From Alteromonas genovensis (lineage in GTDB: Bacteria > Pseudomonadota > Gammaproteobacteria > Enterobacterales > Alteromonadaceae), in the NCBI RefSeq assembly GCF_010500895.1, contig NZ_JAAAWO010000004.1, forward strand, positions 62,001 to 126,000: a stretch of 64,000 nt of DNA, written 5' to 3'. Positions within the stretch are counted from its first letter, which is position 1; the number at the start of each line of letters is the position of its first letter. Made by a program: the position numbers and the translations under genes. Below the pieces are notes generated by a model. That model saw only the letters and a list, made by a program, of their open reading frames with translations. It was not told the DNA's origin and made no database searches. This document shows, in pieces, positions 18,495 to 27,112 of this stretch.

Positions 18495-19326
18495 ATTTGT
18501 CGCTTATTAACGACAACGTTTCCGCAATAAGCTGTCCAGCAATTGAGACCTTAGGCGGTATATTGGGTAGCGCATCCACGTCAAACCATTGAGCATCGTC
18601 TATTTCATTTTCTTGGCACACGATATCGCCACCGTCGTATTCGGCGATAAATCCAACCATTAATGAATGAGGGAATGGCCACGGCTGACTGTTGAAGTAG
18701 CGTAGATTTTTTACTTTTACCCCAACTTCTTCGAAAACTTCTCTGTGAACGGCTTCTTCAAGGCTCTCGCCGCTTTCCACAAACCCAGCTAGCGTAGAGT
18801 ACATATTTGCTTCTTTGTGTCTGACCCCTTTGGCCAATAACAGCTTTTCTTTATTGTGAATGGCAACGATGATGCAGGGAGATACGCGGGGATAGGTGCG
18901 ATGTTTACAGCGATGGCATTGCATTGCCATCTCCCAGTTTACACGCTCCATTTCAGCGCCACACTGCCCGCAAAACTTGTGGGTTCGTAAAAAATGGATA
19001 TATTGCCAAGCTCGACCTAGCACAGAAAACGCTATATTTTGCTGTGTAAATAGAAGCTGGCGCAGTGAAACCCGTTCCCAGCCAGGGCTTTCAATGTGTT
19101 CTGAGCCAACGTCAACCACGTATATGGGCGATTCGGTTACCGCAGCATCATTAAGAGGGGGCAATTCATGCACGTCTTCTTGATACGATGCGAGAAACGA
19201 AAGCTCCTCAAAGTGCGCCTCCGGCAATATAGGATCGTTCTCTCGCACCACAATTTTTCCACGGCTAAAGATTACCCATATTGCTCTGCGCTTACTGATT
19301 TCAGTACCAGATAAATTAATCATCAT
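18493..19326 (-). CDS. nudC: NAD(+) diphosphatase / NADH pyrophosphatase NudC
   Basis: NudC hydrolyses NAD(H) and removes NAD caps from RNA 5' ends. The 277-residue protein has a zinc ribbon (FCGQCGAEMERVNWEMAMQCHRCKHRTYPR, four cysteines). The Nudix box GFVESGESLEEAVHREVFEEVGV shows all catalytic glutamates, and the NudC-specific FNSQPWPFPHSLMVGF follows. A divergent N-terminal domain precedes the ribbon. The first two codons are both ATG, so the exact start is ambiguous by one residue. It is monocistronic. Confidence 0.95.
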   Translation of the reverse strand: MMINLSGTEISKRRAIWVIFSRGKIVVRENDPILPEAHFEELSFLASYQEDVHELPPLNDAAVTESPIYVVDVGSEHIESPGWERVSLRQLLFTQQNIAFSVLGRAWQYIHFLRTHKFCGQCGAEMERVNWEMAMQCHRCKHRTYPRVSPCIIVAIHNKEKLLLAKGVRHKEANMYSTLAGFVESGESLEEAVHREVFEEVGVKVKNLRYFNSQPWPFPHSLMVGFIAEYDGGDIVCQENEIDDAQWFDVDALPNIPPKVSIAGQLIAETLSLISDK

Positions 19327-19501
19327 AGATTAAGTGCCTTCTAATTTTTCTTGCTCATCATAATCACAAAGCTTTGGGCCTTTGCTGCTCATTTTATGAA
19401 AAACGCTGACATTCTTCGCATAGCATAAACGAAAGTACGCTTACTGTACGACTTAATGATTCACATTATTTTGGATAATCATGGATAAAATAGCCTTGGC
19501 A

Positions 19502-19530
19502 TTTGTGTCGTAAAAGCACAGTGTTATACT
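19502..19530 (+). promoter_or_regulatory. Candidate promoter in the nudC-zur intergenic region
   Basis: TTGTGT and TATACT (19525-19530) are separated by 16 bases. This is the best sigma-70-like match in a 732-base gene-free stretch. It could start a long zur leader or a separate RNA ending near 19709. Confidence 0.3.
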
Positions 19531-19536
19531 GCGAGC

Positions 19537-19709
19537 AACGTGTTGTAAAAAATAGTGTGACAGTTCAGTCTTTGCATTCCGGTTTTGCGTCTCATCGGTT
19601 GGAATAAACAGAGCAAAATCTCAGGTACGATAGATTTATTTTCGCGCCGTGCGATCCCTGACTATGGGGTTTCGCAAAAGTTGTACCTATTTTTGTATAA
19701 CTGTTTTTT
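19537..19709 (+). ncRNA. Possible non-coding RNA upstream of zur
   Basis: The interval from 19327 to 20058 has no convincing reading frame on either strand. Downstream of the promoter-like site the plus strand offers two hairpins. One is around 19650-19675 (GCGA...CCC / GGG...TCGC). The other is a terminator-like stem, AGTTGTAC / GTATAACT, at 19679-19702, followed by GTTTTTT. No known RNA family is recognised: the sequence does not show the 6S or tmRNA landmarks. The remainder up to zur (19710-20058) is A/T-rich and I see nothing more specific in it. Confidence 0.22.
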
Positions 19710-20058
19710 AAAATAGTTATTTTTAAGTAGCTGTTTTTAAATAACAGTGACGCGTGCTAATGCACTTACGGCAGCAACGTTGAGACTGACAGGTACGCTT
19801 TTTCTCTGTGTGAGTTTATTGAAAGAATAGTAGTTACGTCAGTATCAGAACTGAAAGTATGAAAGGTTTAGCATTGAAGTACCGCTATTGAAGAAACAAT
19901 GCGCTAATTTTGAAAAAAGCACGAAAAAGAAATGCTTAACTAAAGTGCTCTATAATATTGTTAAAAGAAGACTTTTTAATAGCCTAATTAATGGCCTAGG
20001 TGGTATCTATATAGTGTATAGGTAGTTACTGTAATGGCCGAGCTAATGGTAGCGATAC

Positions 20059-20532
20059 ATGAATAATATGACACTCATTCACAAAGCGCGTGCCTACTGC
20101 GAACAGCGCGGGGCAAGGTTTACGCCATTGCGAGAGAAAGTGTACGAAATACTGCTTGCCAAACACGGACCTATGGGTGCTTATGAGCTACTTGATTCGC
20201 TAAAAGAAACCGAGTCTAGCGCCAAGCCAGCCACCGTTTATCGGGCATTAGATTTTTTACTCGATTTTGGTTTTATTCATCGACTAGAATCTACCAACGC
20301 ATTTGTAGCCTGTTATCACTTTGGGTGTAATCACCCAGTTCAGTTTTTAATCTGCGATAGCTGTGGCGATGTGGCAGAGATTCAATCCGAAGGTCTTAAG
20401 GATACGCTTGACAGTCAGGCTGAAGCACACGGCTTTCGCGTCTCTAAGCAGACTATTGAAGCACATGGACTTTGCGCAGAATGTCAGAAAACGGAAGATT
20501 CCACACGTAAGGAGCAAGTACATGAATGCTGA
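20059..20532 (+). CDS. zur: Zinc uptake regulator, Fur family (Zur-like)
   Basis: A Fur-family metalloregulator of 157 residues, most like Zur, which represses zinc-uptake genes when zinc is plentiful. The winged-helix N-terminus contains RGARFTPLREKVYEILLAKHGPMGAYELLDSL and AKPATVYRALDFLLDFGFIHRLES. The dimerisation domain has the zinc-site pattern YHFGCNHPVQFLICDSCGDVAEI and the second pair HGLCAECQK. The HFGCNH motif and the sparse histidines favour Zur over Fur. The last eleven bases overlap the start of cheX, which indicates coupled translation. Confidence 0.88.
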   Translation: MNNMTLIHKARAYCEQRGARFTPLREKVYEILLAKHGPMGAYELLDSLKETESSAKPATVYRALDFLLDFGFIHRLESTNAFVACYHFGCNHPVQFLICDSCGDVAEIQSEGLKDTLDSQAEAHGFRVSKQTIEAHGLCAECQKTEDSTRKEQVHEC

Positions 20533-20986
20533 ATTTGTAAATCCGTTTATCGGCGGTTTACTCAACGTAATGGAAACAATGGCGCAGACCAAACTTACAC
20601 CGGGCAAACCAAAGAAAAAACAAAGCGACGTGGCTAAAGGTGATGTGTCAGGACTTATCGGTATGGTGGGTCCAAACGTAAGGGGCTCTATGTCGATTAC
20701 GTTTGATGAAGCGCTAGCACTTACCATCATGGAGCGCATGGTGGGAGAGCGACCTGAGAAGCTTGACGCTGAAGTGGCCGATATGGTCGGTGAAGTCACT
20801 AACATGATTTGCGGAAATGCCAAGCGGGACCTTGCCGAACGAGGTTACGAATTTGGTATGGCAACACCTATTGTAGTGTCTGGTCATCAGCACACAATAA
20901 GTCACCAAGTAGACGGTGCGAAAATTATTCTGCCGTTTATGTGTGATGAAGGACTTGCTCATTTGGAAATCTGCTTTGACAAATAA
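20522..20986 (+). CDS. cheX: CheX-type chemotaxis phosphatase
   Basis: A 154-residue protein of the CheX/CheC family, which dephosphorylates CheY-P or related response regulators. Landmarks are FINPFIGG-like [18 protein letters not shown] at the start, [27 protein letters not shown], and the helix [30 protein letters not shown]. The last of these carries the catalytic E-x2-N pattern (E and N of [11 protein letters not shown]). The start is the ATG at 20522 inside the end of zur; an upstream in-frame ATG at 20363 would lie deep inside zur and is not credible. No cheA or cheY is adjacent. Two chemoreceptors are encoded 15-18 kb away. Confidence 0.86.
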   Translation: MNAEFVNPFIGGLLNVMETMAQTKLTPGKPKKKQSDVAKGDVSGLIGMVGPNVRGSMSITFDEALALTIMERMVGERPEKLDAEVADMVGEVTNMICGNAKRDLAERGYEFGMATPIVVSGHQHTISHQVDGAKIILPFMCDEGLAHLEICFDK

Positions 20987-21413
20987 TGTTTGGCAGTCTG
21001 AAAAAATTACACTGTCTTCCTACCCACGAGGCTTCCACCTCATCACTGAAAAAATTGTAGAAGCCATTCCTTCACTGCATATTGTTGAGGTTGGCTTGTT
21101 ACATTTGTGGTTACAGCACACAAGCGCCAGCCTCACGGTAAACGAAAATGCCGACCCTACGGTTCGTCAAGATATGGAAGATTATCTTAACCACAGCGTA
21201 AGAGAAGACTCCCCTTATTTTAGGCATACCTATGAGGGAAGCGATGATATGCCGGCCCACATTAAATCTAGCCTATTAGGATGCGAAATAACTGTGCCCG
21301 TACAGCAAGGAAAACTTGCACTTGGCACGTGGCAAGGTATCATGCTCGGCGAGCACCGCGACAGCGGTGGAAGACGCACTATTATTGCCACACTACAAGG
21401 GACAGCAGCTTAG
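20976..21413 (+). CDS. yjbQ: YjbQ/UPF0047 family protein
   Basis: A 145-residue protein of the YjbQ family, associated with a weak thiamine-phosphate synthase activity; its physiological role is not settled. The family signature is complete: [36 protein letters not shown], and [16 protein letters not shown], then [26 protein letters not shown]. The family usually begins just before the WQSEKITL segment. The TTG at 20976 fits this and overlaps the cheX stop by eleven bases. An ATG at 20949 would add nine residues. Confidence 0.85.
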   Translation: MTNNVWQSEKITLSSYPRGFHLITEKIVEAIPSLHIVEVGLLHLWLQHTSASLTVNENADPTVRQDMEDYLNHSVREDSPYFRHTYEGSDDMPAHIKSSLLGCEITVPVQQGKLALGTWQGIMLGEHRDSGGRRTIIATLQGTAA

Positions 21414-21489
21414 CCCGCATAATAAATGGCATGCTTTGTGCTTTGTTCTAGGAAACTAGTTCAAAACTAAGCTCGCAAGCACAACTATA

Positions 21490-21506
21490 ATTATCAATTT
21501 GATAAT
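21490..21506. promoter_or_regulatory. 17-bp palindrome upstream of the OmpA-like gene
   Basis: ATTATCAA-T-TTGATAAT is a perfect inverted repeat around one central base, 27 bases in front of the start codon. It contains Fur half-sites in inverted order, so it is not a canonical Fur box. It may be an operator for another regulator or overlap the promoter. Confidence 0.35.
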
Positions 21507-21532
21507 CACTCAACGTTAAACAGGATGTGACT

Positions 21533-22738
21533 ATGAAACACAACTTAAAATTAGCAGCGCTATCTCTTGCTGTAATGGCTTCAACAAATGCGTTTGCACA
21601 AGAATCTTCAGAACCAGAGTACAAGCACTGGATTGGTCTTTCAGGCATGTACTACAATGCCGACGAATCTCGCCCTTTGTCACTCACTGAAGGCGGAACG
21701 TACGATAAAGGTCAAGGCCTTTCATTAGAATACGGCTTCCGTTTCACACAAAGCTGGGCAGCGCGCGTAGAGCTCACTGATTTAGAACTAGATAATGCAG
21801 CCGGCATCCCTGCAAATGACGCAGACGGTGAGATGGTTGGCGTTGACGCTATGTACTTCATGCCTGATGACGCCTACTTCCTATTTGCTGGTGTTAAGCG
21901 CCAATCAGTAGGTGTATCGACTACTCAAGGTAACATCGGTATTGGTAAGCACTGGAATATACATGAGTCTGTAAGACTTATCACAGAAATTGCCGCTTAC
22001 CACGATTTTGGCGAAGACTATAACGACTACAGCGTTAAGGTAGGTATTGCAGTACCATTTGGTAAAAGCACGCCTGCAGCGCCAATGGACAGCGACAACG
22101 ACGGCGTTGTAAACGGTAAAGACCAGTGCCCTATGACACCAGCCGGCGTTCGCGTTGATGCAACAGGTTGTTCTGTAGACAATGATAACGACGGCGTAAT
22201 GAACAGCGTTGATCAGTGTCCAAACACACCAGCAGGTACGCAAGTAGATGCAAAGGGTTGTGCAATTAAAGATGCAGACAACGATGGCGTTGTAGATAGC
22301 AAAGACATGTGCCCAGATACAGAAGCTGGCGTAAAAGTTGATGCGAAAGGTTGTACTGTTTTTGACGAAGAGACTGTAGAAATTACACTACGCGTTCTTT
22401 TCGACAGTGAAAGTGCTGTTGTTAAAATGCCTAAAGATCCAGAAATTTCTGAATTTGCTGGTTTCATGAAGCAGTATCCTTCTACTACAGCGGTAATCGA
22501 AGGTCACACTTCTGCGCCAGGTACTGAGTCTTACAACATGGACTTATCTGAGCGTCGTGCCGCTAACTTTAAAGACGTAATGGTTGATATGTATGGCATC
22601 GATTCTACTCGCCTAGAAACAGTAGGTTACGGTGAAACACAATTACTAGATTCAGCAAGTAATGCTGAAGCACACCGTGTAAACCGTCGCATATCAGTGA
22701 CAGTTAAAGACACTGTTAAAGTAGCTGAAGAGAAGTAA
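21533..22738 (+). CDS. OmpA-family outer-membrane protein with thrombospondin type-3 repeats
   Basis: A 401-residue outer-membrane protein with a signal peptide (MKHNLKLAALSLAVMASTNAFA). An N-terminal beta-barrel of about 165 residues follows. Then come three aspartate-rich repeats of the thrombospondin type-3 kind (DSDNDGVVNGKDQCP, DNDNDGVMNSVDQCP, DADNDGVVDSKDMCP), each likely to bind calcium. A C-terminal OmpA-like peptidoglycan-binding domain closes the protein (ITLRVLFDSESAVV through LSERRAANF to NRRISV). In that domain the usual aspartate of GHTD is replaced by serine (EGHTSAPG), which may weaken diaminopimelate binding. The ATG at 21533 has an AGGA site seven bases upstream; a GTG two codons earlier is less likely. 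Confidence 0.9.
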   Translation: MKHNLKLAALSLAVMASTNAFAQESSEPEYKHWIGLSGMYYNADESRPLSLTEGGTYDKGQGLSLEYGFRFTQSWAARVELTDLELDNAAGIPANDADGEMVGVDAMYFMPDDAYFLFAGVKRQSVGVSTTQGNIGIGKHWNIHESVRLITEIAAYHDFGEDYNDYSVKVGIAVPFGKSTPAAPMDSDNDGVVNGKDQCPMTPAGVRVDATGCSVDNDNDGVMNSVDQCPNTPAGTQVDAKGCAIKDADNDGVVDSKDMCPDTEAGVKVDAKGCTVFDEETVEITLRVLFDSESAVVKMPKDPEISEFAGFMKQYPSTTAVIEGHTSAPGTESYNMDLSERRAANFKDVMVDMYGIDSTRLETVGYGETQLLDSASNAEAHRVNRRISVTVKDTVKVAEEK

Positions 22739-22756
22739 TTCTTAACCAGCTAACGC

Positions 22757-22785
22757 AAAAAGGCGCTTAAGGGCGCCTTTTTTGT
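22757..22785 (+). terminator. Terminator of the OmpA-like gene
   Basis: AAAAAGGCGC, loop TTAAGG, GCGCCTTTTTT lies 19 bases past the stop codon, an ideal intrinsic terminator. The rest of the interval to dnaB's end (22786-23052) has a few imperfect hairpins but no gene that I can support. Confidence 0.88.
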
Positions 22786-23052
22786 GTCTATCTTTTTTAC
22801 TATTGTGTCAACGGAAGCTCTAACTAACGCTTTAATTAATTTACAGAGCGCCGCGAATTAGCTTTTCATCAGCTTTTAAGTCTATTGTCTTCGCTGTGTT
22901 ACGCCTTTTTTACGAAAAAACACATTAGCCTGACTAAGTCTGCTTTAGTCGCCATAGGCCTAATCTTCACAAGAGCTTGTCGCAAGCGCTCGTCCTTGTG
23001 AGCGCTAGTCGTTTTAAGCAAAAGCGGTAGTATGCCCTACTCTTTAGCAGCG

Positions 23053-24438
23053 CTAATAATCATCGGCCATGGCGGGGCCTGCGTAATTGTCGAATCGCGA
23101 GAACTGGCCTTGGAAAGTAAGTCGAGAGGTACCAATAGGCCCGTTACGCTGCTTACCAATAATGATTTCTGCGATACCTTTATCTTCACTGTTTTCGTGA
23201 TACACCTCATCACGATAGATAAACATAATTAAGTCGGCATCCTGCTCGATAGAGCCTGATTCACGTAAGTCCGAGTTAACCGGTCGCTTATCGGCTCGCT
23301 GCTCTAGGGTACGGTTAAGCTGAGATAGGGCCACTACCGGCACCTCCAGCTCTTTTGCTAATGCTTTTAATGAGCGTGATATCTCCGCAATCTCAAGAGT
23401 ACGATTTTCACTTAGTGAGGGAACCCGCATAAGCTGAAGGTAATCAATCATGATTAGGCTGATACCGCCGCGCTCTCTAGCAAGCTTTCTTGCTCTACTG
23501 CGCACGTCCATAGGCGTTAGGCCTGAAGAATCATCAACAAAAAGGCGGTCTTTGTCTTTTAACATCGCCATCGTATTTGAAATTCTCGCCCAATCTTCAT
23601 CATCTAGCTGCGCGGTTCTAATTTTTGTTTGGTCAACACGACTTAATGATGCAAGCATACGCATCATAATTTGTTCAGAGGGCATCTCAAGACTGAATAC
23701 GAGAACCGGCTTTTCTTCTGCCATCATGGCATTTTCGACCAAGTTCATCGCGAACGTGGTTTTACCCATTGATGGTCTAGCTGCAACAATAATAAGATCG
23801 GAAGGCTGCAGACCACTGGTTTTTTTGTCTAAGTCGGTAAACCCTGTTGTAACACCGGTTACCTCTTTATTCGTCTTAACCAGCTCCTCAAGTCGGTCAA
23901 TGGTTTTGCCTAGAACAGACTCAACATTGCGAGGACCTTCATTTTCTCCGGTTCTTCGTTCGGCAATTTCAAACACTCGGCTTTCTGCTAAATCGAGAAT
24001 ATCGGCGCTATCTCGGCCCTCTGGATTATAGCCAATCTCTGCAATCTCGTGCGCAACGCCTATAAGCTCTCTGGTTATCGCCCGCTCACTAATAATTTGA
24101 GCATAAGAGGCCACATTAGCGGAACTCGGAGTGTTTTTCGCCAGCTCGCCGAGATAAGCAAACCCACCGGCATCTTCAAGTTCATCGTGCTTTTCTAGCT
24201 CTTCAGATACGGTAATGAGATCGATGGGATTACTGTTATTTAAAAGACGAGTTATGGCTTTAAATATAATTTGATGCGAACGATTGTAGAAATCTGTCTC
24301 TGTGACGAGTTCCGCTACTTTATCCCAACTCTCAGGATCGATAAGCATACTGCCTAAAACAGACTGCTCCGCCTCTATACTGTGAGGGGGAACCTTCAAT
24401 TTTTCTATATTCTTATCGCCTTGGGGGGGAGAAGCCAC
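23053..24438 (-). CDS. dnaB: Replicative DNA helicase DnaB
   Basis: The hexameric 5'-3' helicase that drives the replication fork. The 461-residue protein has the N-terminal DnaG-interacting domain (PPHSIEAEQSVLGSMLIDPESWDKV), a linker, and the RecA-type domain. The latter has Walker A ARPSMGKTTFAMN, motif H1a MPSEQIMMRMLAS, Walker B LIMIDYLQLM, SRSLKALAKELEVPVVALSQLNR and the arginine-finger region RDEVYHENSEDKGIAEIIIGKQRNGPIG. It ends GPAMADDY. No intein is present. In many relatives dnaB directly follows rplI; here about 5.3 kb of accessory genes separate them. Confidence 0.98.
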   Translation of the reverse strand: MASPPQGDKNIEKLKVPPHSIEAEQSVLGSMLIDPESWDKVAELVTETDFYNRSHQIIFKAITRLLNNSNPIDLITVSEELEKHDELEDAGGFAYLGELAKNTPSSANVASYAQIISERAITRELIGVAHEIAEIGYNPEGRDSADILDLAESRVFEIAERRTGENEGPRNVESVLGKTIDRLEELVKTNKEVTGVTTGFTDLDKKTSGLQPSDLIIVAARPSMGKTTFAMNLVENAMMAEEKPVLVFSLEMPSEQIMMRMLASLSRVDQTKIRTAQLDDEDWARISNTMAMLKDKDRLFVDDSSGLTPMDVRSRARKLARERGGISLIMIDYLQLMRVPSLSENRTLEIAEISRSLKALAKELEVPVVALSQLNRTLEQRADKRPVNSDLRESGSIEQDADLIMFIYRDEVYHENSEDKGIAEIIIGKQRNGPIGTSRLTFQGQFSRFDNYAGPAMADDY

Positions 24439-24691
24439 GTATGAAACCTATTGTAATGAAACAAAAACAGTGGACTATTATGCGCTTTTACCACGCGTCT
24501 CTCAATAAACTTACACCGCATTCTCTGCAACAGGACAATATTCACGCAGATATTTTTAAGGCAATAATGACAACGTTGGGTACCCCAATACGTTATAAGC
24601 TCTCTGCGTTTTAATGCACATAGCCCGAAAACATTTCAAGAGGAGTCGCTTCTTTCGCACAGAAGGAGCAACTCATTATGGAGTACCGCTT

Positions 24692-25162
24692 TTAAATCGT
24701 TGCTTTTTCTAGGCGAAAAAACGTTCCATTAGAGGGTATAACTGCGTTATCGCTTTGCTGAATGAGCAATGTTCTGCCTAACGTTGCTACATCAGATGCA
24801 CAGGTTAGTTCAATCTTAGTGACGTCGTCACGTGAAAAACCAATACGCTGCGGGTCTACCTTATATTGTGAATAAAAGTCATCTGAACTTAACCGTTGAG
24901 TGTGGTATTCAGGCACTTCACAGGCAAATTGGTCTAGCTGAGCGGACGTGGCCGAGTAGGTGAAGGAGCTTCCAAGTACGCGACTCTTACTCGTATTTTG
25001 GCTACTTTTTTCATCTTGATAAGTATCTGTTATCACCCACGTTCCCTCATAAAAGGACGGTTCGTGGATAGCGCAACCTAACGTTAATGCGCAAATGCCA
25101 AACGCGCCTATAATAAGGCTATGAAATTTCCAAAAGCGTTTAACATGTCCAATAATCTTCAC
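24692..25162 (-). CDS. Hypothetical lipoprotein-like protein
   Basis: A protein of about 156 residues that I do not recognise. The proposed GTG start at 25162 has a GGAG ribosome site six bases upstream and gives an N-terminus with positive charge, a hydrophobic core (HSLIIGAFGICALTLGC) and a cysteine. This is a plausible though non-canonical lipobox (TLGC). The mature part, about 125 residues, is polar with two further cysteines (LDQFACEVPE, ELTCASD) and a WVITDTYQDE stretch after the anchor. The frame is open upstream to a GTG at 25282, but that would add 40 acidic residues before the hydrophobic segment. It lies between dnaB and a DUF4097 gene, with no terminator seen between. Confidence 0.5.
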   Translation of the reverse strand: MKIIGHVKRFWKFHSLIIGAFGICALTLGCAIHEPSFYEGTWVITDTYQDEKSSQNTSKSRVLGSSFTYSATSAQLDQFACEVPEYHTQRLSSDDFYSQYKVDPQRIGFSRDDVTKIELTCASDVATLGRTLLIQQSDNAVIPSNGTFFRLEKATI

Positions 25163-25365
25163 TGCTATCTCCATTATTTCTAAATCTATTGTGGCTTCCT
25201 GCAACCTATCACTGCTATCAACTTCGCTTTCACACTCGCTCTCATCATAACTGCTGCGACTTAGTACGTGTTGATCTAACACAACCTTTACGCTTTGACG
25301 TCGAGTTCAAGGGAAGCTGGGGGAGCGAAGAGAGAATCTGTACGGTTTATCTCTGAATTTGTATC

Positions 25366-25395
25366 AAAAAAAGCTGCCTTTGTATGAGCAGCTTT
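25366..25395 (-). terminator. Terminator of the sigma / anti-sigma / DUF4097 operon
   Basis: On the minus strand AAAGCTGC, loop of ten, GCAGCTTTTTTT lies about 100 bases past the stop codon of the DUF4097 gene. Confidence 0.78.
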
Positions 25396-25493
25396 CTATC
25401 TATCGATTTTTAGCGAACCACATCATGATTAATAAATGCGGACTAAATCTGATTATTCAACCTAGTAAACAAATTAGAAATGCACTAGCTTAT

Positions 25494-26516
25494 TCACTTT
25501 TCGTCTATTTCAATTCGCCCGTGCACTGTAGAAATGTCAACGTTTGCAGAGCCACCGTTTTGAATGAAGCGAAGCCAACGACTTGGACCGTATTTCGGTT
25601 TCTTCACTTCATCGTCGCTAATGTTATTCTTGATGTTGCCGCCAGCATGGGCCTCAATATCAAACTGCGCTGAAACACCTTGCTGGAAGGCAAGAGACAC
25701 AGCACCACCAACGGAGTTTGCTTTTACCTGTCCGTTATCGTTTAACGACATACTAGCCGTCGTCTTTCCGTTAACCGTATCAATCTCTAATCTATCTATT
25801 GCTGCTAATGTAAGCTCAATACGACCATTGACCGTTTCAACCGCAACCTCTGGACTTGTTGTGTTAACGTCTAGGTCTCCATTAACCGAAGTAAATGAAA
25901 TTTCATTACTGCCTGTATGCGTTACCTCTATATCACCATTAACGGTTTCCACATCGAGGTCGCCCACTACATTTAACAACTCAATATCACCGTTTACCGA
26001 CTCTACTTCAATGTGTGAACCCGAATTCTCAATGGTTACGTCTCCATTGACGACTTCAATGTCTACAGCATTTTGAATCCCTGTAGCAATGACATCAGCG
26101 TTTACTGCGGTATAGTGAAGGTCACTGTCAATAGGCGCATAAATGGTAAGCTCATCGCCATCGTTATTATTACCATACCACTGCTTCGACTTGCGCTTTA
26201 CCTCAACATGAATAACAACCACATCGCCGCGCTTTTCAAAGACAAACTCTTCTGTTCGATCGCCGAGCTCCCCGACCACGCGAACTTGTGACTTGTCCCA
26301 CACTTTGATCTCGGCACTGCCGTTTACGTGTTCAATATCGAGTTTTGGTGATGATGAAGTCTCAATGGTTTTATCAATTTTTTCACCTGCAAGCGCGGTA
26401 GGTGAAAGCGCGAGTGCTATCACGGTGCTAAATGCTGCTATCGCCTTTGGAACTGTTATCACTCTAAGTGCTGGTATCGCCTTAGGTGTTAGTATGTTGT
26501 TCAGTCTTGCGTTCAT
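25494..26516 (-). CDS. DUF4097-family secreted beta-solenoid protein
   Basis: A 340-residue exported protein. The ATG at 26516 has an AGAGGT ribosome site and gives a signal peptide ending SPTALA-GEK; an ATG ten codons earlier overlaps the preceding gene. The mature region belongs to the DUF4097/YvlB-like adhesin-type family. Roughly residues 120-270 are built of repeats of about 19-21 residues with a recurring VNGD/VNGR turn (VESVNGDIELL, VETVNGDIEV, FTSVNGDLDV, VETVNGRIEL, DTVNGKTTA), which should stack as a right-handed beta-solenoid. The function of the family is unknown. Its place downstream of an ECF sigma and anti-sigma pair suggests an envelope-stress role, which is inference. Confidence 0.8.
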   Translation of the reverse strand: MNARLNNILTPKAIPALRVITVPKAIAAFSTVIALALSPTALAGEKIDKTIETSSSPKLDIEHVNGSAEIKVWDKSQVRVVGELGDRTEEFVFEKRGDVVVIHVEVKRKSKQWYGNNNDGDELTIYAPIDSDLHYTAVNADVIATGIQNAVDIEVVNGDVTIENSGSHIEVESVNGDIELLNVVGDLDVETVNGDIEVTHTGSNEISFTSVNGDLDVNTTSPEVAVETVNGRIELTLAAIDRLEIDTVNGKTTASMSLNDNGQVKANSVGGAVSLAFQQGVSAQFDIEAHAGGNIKNNISDDEVKKPKYGPSRWLRFIQNGGSANVDISTVHGRIEIDEK

Positions 26517-26530
26517 TAGATTACCTCTTA

Positions 26531-27112
26531 TTAAATTTGCTGCCATTTTGGCGCGTGCACTCGCTCAACTAAGGCAATTTGTTGTTGATAAACATGGTGT
26601 AGCATTTTGATTAACGCTGAATTATCAGGATCCTCTTTTAATGCTGCTTTGATGGCATCTGCTGCCGTATCTAATTCATTTAATTGCTGCTGCCAGTCTT
26701 TTGTTAGCGCTGGCGTAGTTTCATAACTTGCGAGTAACCCCGCTATGTATTGACGCTGCTGTAAGCTTTGCGCTTCAACGAGTTCGTAGTTATTCACTGA
26801 ACCATCGTTATGTGTTGAGCCCGGCGCGTTAACCAACATATCAGCAGGTTGTGATGCTGATGGATTACCAATAGGCGTTAAAAACCACAGCATGGAGCAC
26901 ACAACAGCAAACGCGGCAGCCACTGCCCAAACGCCTTTCGAGGCGAACACTGCCTGACTTTCGCCATGCTCATTGATTACAGTACTATCTACTGCCCTGT
27001 CATCTTGACGGGTTAACCCCAGTTCAATACCACGCCAAAGATCGCGTTCGGGTTGCCGTTCTTTTTTCAATTCGCTAAGGCGCTGTAACAGCTGTTTATC
27101 CGCATTACTCAT
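26531..27112 (-). CDS. Anti-sigma-like single-span membrane protein
   Basis: A 193-residue protein with a cytoplasmic N-terminus of about 70 residues (MSNADKQLLQRLSELKKERQPERDLWRGIELGL). It has one transmembrane helix, GVWAVAAAFAVVCSMLWFLTPIG, and a periplasmic region of about 100 residues rich in A, Q and L and likely helical. The arrangement and position, overlapping the end of an ECF sigma gene by eight bases, fit an anti-sigma factor. The zinc-binding HxxxCxxC motif of the ZAS class is absent, so it belongs to another class. Direct binding to the sigma factor is not shown. Confidence 0.7.
   Translation of the reverse strand: MSNADKQLLQRLSELKKERQPERDLWRGIELGLTRQDDRAVDSTVINEHGESQAVFASKGVWAVAAAFAVVCSMLWFLTPIGNPSASQPADMLVNAPGSTHNDGSVNNYELVEAQSLQQRQYIAGLLASYETTPALTKDWQQQLNELDTAADAIKAALKEDPDNSALIKMLHHVYQQQIALVERVHAPKWQQI

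Noticed and set aside
19537-19709. 6S RNA or tmRNA in the long intergenic region
   Set aside because: The expected long closing stem with central bubble (6S) and the alanine-tRNA-like ends (tmRNA) were not found; only a generic candidate RNA is reported.
20363-20521. Longer N-terminus for CheX beginning inside zur
   Set aside because: It would overlap zur by 160 bases in another frame and the extra residues have no family resemblance; the ATG at 20522 fits CheX.
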